The translations under genes were made by a program, and so were the position numbers. Source: PHBD01 sp964578535 (GTDB lineage Bacteria > Desulfobacterota > Syntrophia > Syntrophales > PHBD01). Taken from it: DNA of 11,387 bases. The stretch lies in the NCBI GenBank assembly GCA_964578535.1, contig CAZODI010000075.1, positions 1 through 11,387 on the forward strand, written 5' to 3'. The notes beneath the pieces are model-generated. The model was not told where the DNA came from. It searched no databases and saw nothing but the letters and a program-made list of their open reading frames with translations. Below, piece after piece: positions 1 through 6,146 of this stretch (position 1 is the stretch's first letter; each line of letters begins with the position of its first letter).

Positions 1-151
1 CCACCGCCAGGCGCTCCGCTTCCTTCAGCACCATCTCGAACGTTTCCTGCGAAAAGTCCGCCCATTTCGACATCCCGCAGAGATCTTCCGTCTTGAGCAT
101 CTCTTGCAGGACGAATATCTGATCCCGTCGATCCAAAATCAAACTCGCCAT
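1..151 (-). CDS. Acyl-CoA dehydrogenase, N-terminal fragment (cut by window edge)
   Basis: Translating the minus strand from ATG at 151 gives 50 residues beginning MASLILDRRDQIFVLQEML, then an acidic helix (FETMVL-like, KEAERLAV). This resembles the N-terminal extension of the large (about 600-residue) acyl-CoA dehydrogenases of the DmdC-like group, which start with a LxxDRRDxxFVL-type motif. They oxidise acyl-CoA to 2-enoyl-CoA with FAD. A Shine-Dalgarno GGAGGA lies at 160-155, just before the ATG, and supports the start. The gene points the same way as the cluster to its right but lies beyond a hairpin terminator and a 202-bp non-coding stretch, so it probably has its own promoter. None of the catalytic region is visible, so the family call rests on the N-terminal motif alone. 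Confidence 0.72.
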   Translation of the reverse strand, partial: MASLILDRRDQIFVLQEMLKTEDLCGMSKWADFSQETFEMVLKEAERLAV

Positions 152-308
152 ATATCCTCCAAAATACAACAGTTTCCCGGCCGTCGGCAATTTGCTCCCG
201 TTCCGGTCCGCAGCCTCGGACGGCCGCCGGACGGATCCGTATTCCGGATGCGGCGACGGCGGCTGAAAATCAAATTGCTCCCGGGAGCGTTGTGTCTGAA
301 TAAAAGGA
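152..308. promoter_or_regulatory. Non-coding stretch with iterated GCTCCCG motifs upstream of the partial acyl-CoA dehydrogenase
   Basis: I see no credible gene here. The stretch carries GCTCCCG at 194-200 and a perfect 12-bp palindrome GCTCCCGGGAGC at 277-288. The same heptamer recurs at 315-321, with its complement at 331-337, in the neighbouring hairpin. An 11-bp direct repeat CCGGATGCGGC sits at 244-254 and 319-329. The concentration of one motif ahead of the gene starting at 151 suggests operator sites. Reading toward that gene, a weak promoter-like pair (TTGCCG, then TATTTT 18 bp later) lies so close to the ribosome site that I do not trust it. Confidence 0.35.
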
Positions 309-343
309 GTCACCGCTCCCGGATGCGGCACGGGAGCAGTGAC
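309..343 (-). terminator. Hairpin terminator closing the beta-oxidation cluster
   Basis: Arms at 309-321 and 331-343 (GTCACCGCTCCCG and CGGGAGCAGTGAC) pair over 13 positions with one mismatch, around a 9-nt loop. On the minus strand the stem starts 10 nt after the stop codon of the MaoC gene and is followed by TCCTTTTATT, a moderate T tract. That placement fits an intrinsic terminator for the long minus-strand cluster. The plus-strand side has no T tract. Confidence 0.65.
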
Positions 344-353
344 AAGGGGGTTC

Positions 354-806
354 TCAGGAAACGGCTGCCACGAACGATCCCACAATCTTGACGCTGCCGG
401 TGGCATCCGCCGACTGGATCTCGCAGCGGATTCTCTTCTCGCCGGCCTCCTCGAATTTTTCGACGACCGTCCCGGTCACGATGATCGTCGCCCTGTCCTT
501 GGAGCCCGGGTCGTCCAGATCCATGGGTTCCGTCATGGCGGAGAACCGGACGCCGAACTTGCGCAGGTTCTTGTCGTCGATCCACTCCGTGATGGCGCGC
601 CCCGTGATGCCCATCACGAGCATCCCGTGGGAGATGATCCGCGGCATGCCGAACATCTTGGCGAACGTCTCGTCGTGGTGCAGGGGATTGAAGTCTCCCG
701 AGGCGCCGGCATAGCGGACGATATGCGTACGCGTAATGGGGTCCGATGTGAAGGTCGGCATCGCGTCGCCGACATTGATGCTATCGTACGTCAATGCTTT
801 CGTCAT
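354..806 (-). CDS. MaoC-like (R)-specific enoyl-CoA hydratase, catalytic subunit
   Basis: A 150-residue single hotdog-fold protein. It carries the complete hydratase-2 motif at residues 32-49 (YAGASGDFNPLHHDETFA), with the catalytic pair D38 and H43 and the supporting N40. The following HGMLVMG segment (60-66) is typical of MaoC proteins. The family adds water to trans-2-enoyl-CoA to give (R)-3-hydroxyacyl-CoA. Its start is preceded by GGAGGAGG, and it lies 9 bp after the stop of the next hotdog gene, so the two are surely co-translated. Its partner lacks the catalytic motif, which suggests a heteromeric hydratase like the HadAB or ChsH1-ChsH2 pairs, with this subunit supplying the active site. 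It would provide the hydratase step that is missing from the SDR-SCP2 proteins of the same cluster. Confidence 0.88.
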   Translation of the reverse strand: MTKALTYDSINVGDAMPTFTSDPITRTHIVRYAGASGDFNPLHHDETFAKMFGMPRIISHGMLVMGITGRAITEWIDDKNLRKFGVRFSAMTEPMDLDDPGSKDRATIIVTGTVVEKFEEAGEKRIRCEIQSADATGSVKIVGSFVAAVS

Positions 807-815
807 GGCCTCCTC

Positions 816-1289
816 CTATCTCTCAACCAGGGTCGTGCGATTCCGGATCACGACCTCGCCCCGCTGATTCTTGATTTCCGTCTCCAGAACCGTGAATTCC
901 ATGAATTTCCCGGGCTTGCCCTTCTTTTCCTTATCGTACATGTCCACCACCTTGGTGACCCCCGTCATGACATCGCCCGGATAGATCGGCGCCAGGTATT
1001 CATACTCCTCTTCGCCGTGAAGCAGCCGGCCCAGGTTGATGTTGATCGCCTGGATCATGGGCATCAGTCCCTCCCCTCCCCACAGGGCGAAGCACGTCTG
1101 GAAGGTAGGTGAGGGAATCACATCCTTGTAGCCCGCCGCCTTTGCCGCTGCGCTGTCAGCATAGATCTGCTTGATCTGGCTCTTGCTTTCCTTCTGCGAG
1201 ATGGCGATGGCGAACTCGGCGATCTTCCCCTTTTCCACTTCGTAGACGTAGGGGGGAAACTCCAGTCCCAACTTCGATTTGTCTGCCAT
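816..1289 (-). CDS. Hotdog-fold dehydratase partner (FAS1-type/HadA-like MaoC N-domain)
   Basis: A 157-residue protein resembling the N-terminal MaoC (FAS1-like dehydratase) domain: an ADSAAAKAAGYKDVIPSPTF segment (44-63), followed by a histidine-bearing GRLLHGEEEYEYLAPIYPGD region (87-106) typical of HadA/HadC-like subunits. It lacks the D-x-N-P-x-H hydratase motif seen in the gene just downstream. I therefore infer that it is the structural and substrate-binding half of a two-subunit enoyl-CoA hydratase. The start is set by GGGAGG ending 6 nt before the ATG. An 83-bp spacer containing a hairpin separates it from the family III gene upstream. Catalysis by this subunit alone is unlikely but cannot be excluded. 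Confidence 0.82.
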   Translation of the reverse strand: MADKSKLGLEFPPYVYEVEKGKIAEFAIAISQKESKSQIKQIYADSAAAKAAGYKDVIPSPTFQTCFALWGGEGLMPMIQAININLGRLLHGEEEYEYLAPIYPGDVMTGVTKVVDMYDKEKKGKPGKFMEFTVLETEIKNQRGEVVIRNRTTLVER

Positions 1290-1336
1290 GTGAACCTCCC
1301 ATTCTGTTTGATCTTCTTGGGTGTTTTGTTACCGAC

Positions 1337-1368
1337 GGGAATGGGAGGGCGAAGACGCCCTCCTTCCC
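1337..1368 (-). other. Intergenic hairpin inside the operon
   Basis: GGAGGGCG (1344-1351) and CGCCCTCC (1356-1363) form a perfect 8-bp stem around a 4-nt loop. The stem extends by GGGAA (1337-1341) with TTCCC (1364-1368), leaving a 2-nt bulge at 1342-1343. On the minus strand it begins 4 nt after the stop of the family III gene. No T tract follows, so an mRNA-stabilising, processing or weak attenuation role is more likely than termination. Confidence 0.5.
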
Positions 1369-1372
1369 CTCG

Positions 1373-2380
1373 CTATGAGAAGAGTCCCGTCTTTTCGAAT
1401 CCGTCGATCTCCTCCTCGTCGTACCCCAGGCCGAGAAGGACTTCCCTGTTGTTTGTTCCCGCCTTCACCCCGGAACGGCGGTAATGGGGCGGCGTTTCAG
1501 AAAACTTGATGGGACAGGCGGGCTGCCTCACGGCGCGGCCGTCGGGCAGGGCGACCTCGGCCACCCAGCCCCGCTCCCTTGCCAGGTCGCTGTCGAATGC
1601 CTCCGAAAGGGACCGGACAGGCTCCATGCAGGCGTCCGTCTCCGCGAAAATTGCTTCCCATTCCGACAGCGTCTTTTCCGCAAAGATCGCCCGAACCTCT
1701 TCCTTTACCTTTGCACAGTCCGGCGGCACGACACCGCCGGCAACCAGGTCCGGACGGCCGATGGCCCGGCAGAAAGCGCTGAAGAACTGGGGCTCGATGC
1801 CCCCGAAACCGAGATAGCCGCCGTCCGCCGTCCGGTAGAAATCGTAGAGGGACCCGCCGTTCAGGATGAAGCCCTCCCTCTCGACCTCCTCCCCCACCGC
1901 CAGGCAGGCCGCGGCGGCCATGGCATTGAATGCGGCCGCCCCGTCCGTCATGGAGATGTCAAGATACTGGCCCTTCCCGGTCTTCAACCGGTGGATGACC
2001 GCGGCCAGGATCGCAATGATGGAGTGATTGGAGCCTGACGCCACATCGGCGATCTGCATGGGCATCGGAACGGGTCCTTCTTCCTTCCGCCCCGCATAGC
2101 CCATGAGTCCNNNNNNNNNNNNNNNNNNNNNNNNNNNNNNNNNNNNNNNNNNNNNNNNNNNNNNNNNNNNNNNNNNNNNNNNNNNNNNNNNNNNNNNNNN
2201 NNNNNNNNNNAGGTCCGTACCCGGCAGGAACGGCGGCAGGAAGGCCGTCAGGTCCGGCCGGCTCCCGGAGACGACCGACAGGACGTCCGCCCCCAGGTCG
2301 GCGAGGGTCATCGTGGCGTACGGCCCCGGCAACAGTGTCGTAAAATCCAGAATTTTAAGGCCTTCCAGGGGTCCCGACAT
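1373..2380 (-). CDS. CaiB/BaiF family III protein, AMACR-like (interrupted by sequencing gap)
   Basis: The N-terminal part (GLKILDFTTLLPGPYATMTLADLGADVL) is the hallmark of family III CoA-transferases and alpha-methylacyl-CoA racemases. The C-terminal part contains ADVASGSNHS, GKGQYLDISMTDG and YRTADGGYLGFGGIEPQF. The Asp in the first matches the racemase/transferase catalytic Asp. The IEPQF glutamate matches the catalytic Glu of racemases such as mycobacterial MCR, which favours an AMACR-like enzyme that epimerises 2-methylacyl-CoA over a CoA-transferase. The 100-N gap removes the region that would hold the catalytic His (GHDINY in MCR). The reading frame happens to stay open through the N run, giving 335 residues, whereas relatives usually have 360-400. 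The true gene is therefore probably longer than drawn. Its start lies 13 bp after the stop of the acyl-CoA dehydrogenase, with GAGGGG as ribosome site. Confidence 0.85.
   Translation of the reverse strand: MSGPLEGLKILDFTTLLPGPYATMTLADLGADVLSVVSGSRPDLTAFLPPFLPGTDXXXXXXXXXXXXXXXXXXXXXXXXXXXXXXXXXXGLMGYAGRKEEGPVPMPMQIADVASGSNHSIIAILAAVIHRLKTGKGQYLDISMTDGAAAFNAMAAAACLAVGEEVEREGFILNGGSLYDFYRTADGGYLGFGGIEPQFFSAFCRAIGRPDLVAGGVVPPDCAKVKEEVRAIFAEKTLSEWEAIFAETDACMEPVRSLSEAFDSDLARERGWVAEVALPDGRAVRQPACPIKFSETPPHYRRSGVKAGTNNREVLLGLGYDEEEIDGFEKTGLFS
2111..2210. other. Assembly gap (100 N placeholder)
   Basis: Exactly 100 N lie inside the CaiB/BaiF gene. The round number indicates a scaffolding placeholder of unknown real length. 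From the distance between the N-terminal motif and the catalytic Asp in relatives, roughly 45-60 more codons than the placeholder allows are probably missing. Confidence 0.97.
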
Positions 2381-2393
2381 GGAATCGCCCCTC

Positions 2394-3536
2394 CTACAGG
2401 CCCATGAACCGGGCGATGATGGTCTTCATGATCTCGTTGGTGCCGGCAAAGATCCGGGTCACCCGGAGATCCCGCCAAGAGCGGGAGATGGGGTATTCGT
2501 CGCAGTAGCCATATCCTCCGTGAAGCTGGAGGCATCGATCCGCGACGCGGTTGGCCATGTCGCTGATCCAGTACTTGGCCATGGACGTCTCGATGATGAT
2601 CTGCTTCCCTTCCATGTGGTCGGCCACGAGTTTGTCAACGAAGGTGCGGCCGATCTTGATTTCCGTGGCCATCTCCACAAGCTCGAACTGGTTGTGCTGG
2701 AACTTGGAGATCGGCTTTCCGAATACCGGCCGCTCCTGGCAGTACTTGATGGTGTATTCCAGCATGAACTCGGCGGCGGCGACGGCGCCGATCGACAGGA
2801 CCAGGCGCTCCTGCTGGAGCTTCTGCATCAGCTTTAAAAATCCCGTGCCCTTCTCCCCGAGCCGGTTGCTCTTCGGGATCCGGCAGTCCGTGAAATACAG
2901 CTCCGACGTATCCTGGCTGTGCCAGCCCGCCTTCTTGATCTGCCGGCCCTTTTCGAAGCCGGGCGTTCCAGCCTCGACGAGGAACAGGTCCACCGCCTTG
3001 TGGGGGTTGCTCTCCGCCGGGTCCTTGGCGGCCACAACGCACAGGTCACAGTTGATCCCGTTGCTGATAAACGTCTTCTGCCCGTTCAGGATGAAGGAGT
3101 CCCCGCTCTCCGCTGCGGTCATCTTCATGGCCGCCAGGTCGCTTCCCGCATTGGGCTCCGTCATGGCCACGGCGGTGATGCAGTCGCCGGTAACGCAGCC
3201 GGGGAGATATTTGTGCTTGTGATCCTCGGATCCAAAGGAAAGGATGTAGGGAACAATGATGTCGCTGTGCAGCGAGGCGGTGAGCCCCCAGAAATTCGCC
3301 CGGGCCATTTCCTCGTTGACGATCACCGAGTACAGGAAATCCGCGCCCGGTCCGCCGTACTCCATGGGAACCGACGTCCCCAGGAACCCCTGCTGCCCCA
3401 TCTTCTGCCACGCACTCCGGGGAACAATGCCGGCCTCTTCCCATTCCTCGACATGGGGAATCAGCTCGTTCGCGACGAACTTCCGCATGGTGTCGCGGAA
3501 CATCTTGTGTTCATCCGTGTAATTGAGAATGTCCAT
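2394..3536 (-). CDS. Acyl-CoA dehydrogenase (LCAD/isovaleryl-CoA-type active site)
   Basis: A 380-residue acyl-CoA dehydrogenase of normal length, FAD-dependent, introducing the 2,3-double bond into acyl-CoA and passing electrons to ETF. Visible motifs: the AMTEPNAGSD FAD/substrate segment (124-133), FISNG (156-160), QERPVFGKPISKFQHNQ in the middle, the LQLHGGYGYCDEYPISR segment, and the terminal RIFAGTNEIMKTIIARFM. At the place where short- and medium-chain enzymes have the catalytic Glu (YEGT) there is Ala364 (FAGT). A glutamate is instead found at E243 in QQERL, the position used by long-chain and isovaleryl-CoA dehydrogenases. That active-site type is often associated with longer or branched substrates. 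GGAG lies 8 nt before the start. The gene is separated from the thiolase upstream by 140 bp holding a strong hairpin. Confidence 0.93.
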   Translation of the reverse strand: MDILNYTDEHKMFRDTMRKFVANELIPHVEEWEEAGIVPRSAWQKMGQQGFLGTSVPMEYGGPGADFLYSVIVNEEMARANFWGLTASLHSDIIVPYILSFGSEDHKHKYLPGCVTGDCITAVAMTEPNAGSDLAAMKMTAAESGDSFILNGQKTFISNGINCDLCVVAAKDPAESNPHKAVDLFLVEAGTPGFEKGRQIKKAGWHSQDTSELYFTDCRIPKSNRLGEKGTGFLKLMQKLQQERLVLSIGAVAAAEFMLEYTIKYCQERPVFGKPISKFQHNQFELVEMATEIKIGRTFVDKLVADHMEGKQIIIETSMAKYWISDMANRVADRCLQLHGGYGYCDEYPISRSWRDLRVTRIFAGTNEIMKTIIARFMGL

Positions 3537-3618
3537 ACGTTGTCTCCTTGACGAAATGCCGATGATTCAGAAAGCAATGTTGATTGCTGCGGATACCATG
3601 TCTTTCGTGTCCGGGTTG

Positions 3619-3660
3619 CCTGCCCGGGGCTTGGGGACGGACCCCTTCACCCCGGGCAGG
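3619..3660 (-). other. Strong two-tier hairpin between thiolase and acyl-CoA dehydrogenase genes
   Basis: CCTGCCCGGGG (3619-3629) pairs perfectly over 11 bp with CCCCGGGCAGG (3650-3660). Inside it, GGGG (3633-3636) can pair with CCCC (3642-3645). It lies just downstream of the thiolase stop on the minus strand. No T run follows, so it is unlikely to be an ordinary intrinsic terminator. It may protect the upstream mRNA segment or mark a processing site, giving different levels for genes before and after it. The rest of the 140-bp spacer (3537-3676) shows no gene. Confidence 0.55.
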
Positions 3661-3676
3661 GTGTAACGGATGGGAA

Positions 3677-4885
3677 CTATTTACCGAGCTTGCCGATGAT
3701 GGAAATGGCGCACACGTTCTGGTGCGGGAATCCACCCAGATTGTGCGTCAGGCCGTAACGGGGATCCTTCAGCTGGCGCTCCCCTGCCTTTCCCTGCAGC
3801 TGCAGGTACATCTCGTAGATCATCCGGAGTCCCGAGGCACCGATCGGATGGCCGAAACACTTGAGGCCGCCGTCGATCTGCGCCGGAACCTTGCCGTCCC
3901 GGTCGTACATGCCGTCCAGGGCATCCTTCCAGGCCTGGCCCGGCTCGGAGATGTGGAGATCTTCGTAGCTGACCAGTTCCGTGATGGAAAAACAGTCGTG
4001 GAGCTCGATCATGCTGATCTCTTCCTTCGGATTGGTAATGCCGGCCTCTTTGTATGCCGCGGTGCTGCACTTGCTTGCCGTGACGAAATGGTCACCGGCC
4101 CACTCGTTGAAGCCGCCTTCATAACCGTTGCTGACGGATAATTGGACCGCCTTGACGGTGATGATGTCCTTCTTCCCGAGTTTCTTGGCGATTTCCGGGG
4201 TCGTCACGATCGCGCAGGCCGATCCGTCGGAGACGCCGCAGCAGTCAAACAGGCCCAGGGGCCAGGCAATGATCGGGGCGCCCAGGACCTGGTCCATCGT
4301 AACCGCCTTCCGCAGGTGGGCCTTGGGATTCAGGGCACCGTTGGCATGGCTTTTCACCGACACGTGGGCAATGGCCCGCTTGATGTCGTCGTTCTTGATC
4401 CGGTTCTTGGCCACATAAGCCGATGCGAGCTGGGCGAACAGGCCCGGCGCCGTCGCATTGGGAAACCACTGCCAGACCAGGCTCCCCGCCGTCGCACCCC
4501 ACGCGGGAAGTCCACCGTACCCCGTGTCCTTGAGCTTTTCGACGCCCAGTGCCAGGCAGATGTCATAGGCACCCGAGGCGACACCGTACACCGCCCCCCG
4601 GAAAGCCTCCGTTCCCGTGGCGCAATAATTCTCCATCCTGGAAACGGGGATGTTGGGCAGGCGAAGGGCAACGCTCATGGACGGCGAGCCCTTGCCGACA
4701 TTGACCTCGTCCATGCAGACCCCGAACCAGGCAGACTGGATTTCCTTCTTCTCGATCCCGGCATCGGCGATCGCTTCCTGAAAGGCCTCGACCATCAGGC
4801 CCTCCGCTCCCATATCCCATCGCTCTCCGAACCGGCTGCAACCCATACCGATGATCGCGACTTTGTCTCTAATTCCCGTAGCCAT
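3677..4885 (-). CDS. SCP2/SCPx-type thiolase (acyl-CoA C-acyltransferase or Ltp2-like lyase)
   Basis: A 402-residue thiolase-fold protein of the sterol-carrier-protein-x group. It has the nucleophile in RMENYCATGTEAFRG (C88), the ELHDCFSITEL motif (H296, C298) and GGLKCFGHPIGASG (C343, H346). Family members cleave 3-oxoacyl-CoA with CoA, and some actinobacterial relatives (Ltp2) perform retro-aldol cleavage instead. The intact Cys/His/Cys set favours a true thiolase. The gene starts 19 bp after the stop of the HMGCS/DUF35/SDR/SCP2 fusion, with GGGGAGG as ribosome site. Since SCP2-type thiolases and archaeal thiolases are known to bind DUF35 proteins, the DUF35 module in the neighbouring fusion is the obvious partner. 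This protein has no SCP2 domain of its own. Confidence 0.9.
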   Translation of the reverse strand: MATGIRDKVAIIGMGCSRFGERWDMGAEGLMVEAFQEAIADAGIEKKEIQSAWFGVCMDEVNVGKGSPSMSVALRLPNIPVSRMENYCATGTEAFRGAVYGVASGAYDICLALGVEKLKDTGYGGLPAWGATAGSLVWQWFPNATAPGLFAQLASAYVAKNRIKNDDIKRAIAHVSVKSHANGALNPKAHLRKAVTMDQVLGAPIIAWPLGLFDCCGVSDGSACAIVTTPEIAKKLGKKDIITVKAVQLSVSNGYEGGFNEWAGDHFVTASKCSTAAYKEAGITNPKEEISMIELHDCFSITELVSYEDLHISEPGQAWKDALDGMYDRDGKVPAQIDGGLKCFGHPIGASGLRMIYEMYLQLQGKAGERQLKDPRYGLTHNLGGFPHQNVCAISIIGKLGK

Positions 4886-4904
4886 GGTAGTACCTCCCCA
4901 ATCG

Positions 4905-6146
4905 TTAGAATTTGAACAGTTTGCCGATGAGCTGGGATTTCATCATGTCGCCGCTCACCTTCAGTTTGCCGGCGGAGAAGGCCTTCATGCCGTCCAGCTT
5001 GCCGGTGATGAGGTCGACGAAGTCCGCGTCGGCCATGCCGATGGTAGTGGTAGCGCCGTCGACCTTTCCCGCCGATACCGTGCAGGCACCGTCCTTCACG
5101 GTGACGAACCAATCACCGCCCGTCGGGCCGGAGATGTTGAACTGGAAGACCACATCCTTACCGGCAGCCGCGGCTGCGTTGAATGCGGACGGCATCTTGT
5201 CGAAGATCCCCTTGACGTCCATCGCACCACCAGCCTTGGGCGCCTCGCTGCCCGCCGGTGCCGGCGGCATGAGGAACGTCATGATGGCCGCGTTCAGCTC
5301 TCCGTAGTACTTCGCGCCGGCCATGTTGTTGATCTTCTCCCAGTTGTCGCGGATGTCCTCCGGCGTCGGCACTTTCCCGGCTTCGCCCAGTGTGACCCCG
5401 GGGCCGGTCATGATGGCCGCGCGGCTGTAGTATCCGGCGCCCACGTTGAAAATGCTCCCGTTCTCCTTGCAGTCCTCGGAGCAGAGATAAATCGTGAGAC
5501 CGGCGACATAATCGGGGCTCATCTTCTGGAACATCTCCGGCGGCATGACGTCTTCCGTCAGCCGGGATGCCGCGATCGGCGCAACCGTGTTGACAAAGAT
5601 GTTGTACTTCCCGCCCTCTGCCTTGAGGGTGTTCATGAAGCCGACCAGCCCCAGCTTGGCCGAGGAGTAGTTCGTCTGGCCGAAATTGCCGTACAGGCCC
5701 GCCGCAGACGTCGTCATGACGATCCGGCCGTACCCGTTCTCCCGCATGGCCTTGAAGGCGGGACGCGTCACGTTGTAGGCGCCGTTCAGGTGGACCGCCA
5801 GGACGGCCGCCCAGTTTTCCGGCTCCATCTTGAGAAGACCCTTGTCTCGCAGGATCCCCGCATTGTTGATCAGGATGTCGACTTTGCCGAAAGCATCGAG
5901 GGCCGTCTTCACGATTCCCTCGCCGCCCTGAGGCGTGGCCACATTGTCGTAATTGGCGACGGCTTCGCCGCCCAATGCTTTGATCTCATTGACGACCAGG
6001 TCTGCAGGACCGGCTGCACCCGCTCCCGATCCGTCCCGGGCTCCGCCAAAGTCGTTCACCACGACCTTCGCCCCGCGGCGACCCAGCTCCAGTGCATAGG
6101 CCCGTCCCAAACCGGCGCCGGCGCCCGTCACGATGGCTACCCGGCC
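4905..6146 (-). repeat. Duplicated SDR-SCP2 segment, copy fused to HMGCS-DUF35
   Basis: This 1242-bp segment (codons 492-904 of the fusion) is paralogous to 7689-8930, which is also 1242 bp. The SDR parts align without gaps over 254 residues with about 51 differences by hand count (about 80% identity). The linker and SCP2 parts are clearly more divergent and contain a compensating pair of one-residue indels. A run of 39 identical bases occurs at 5667-5705 and 8451-8489, over the active-site codons. Confidence 0.9.
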
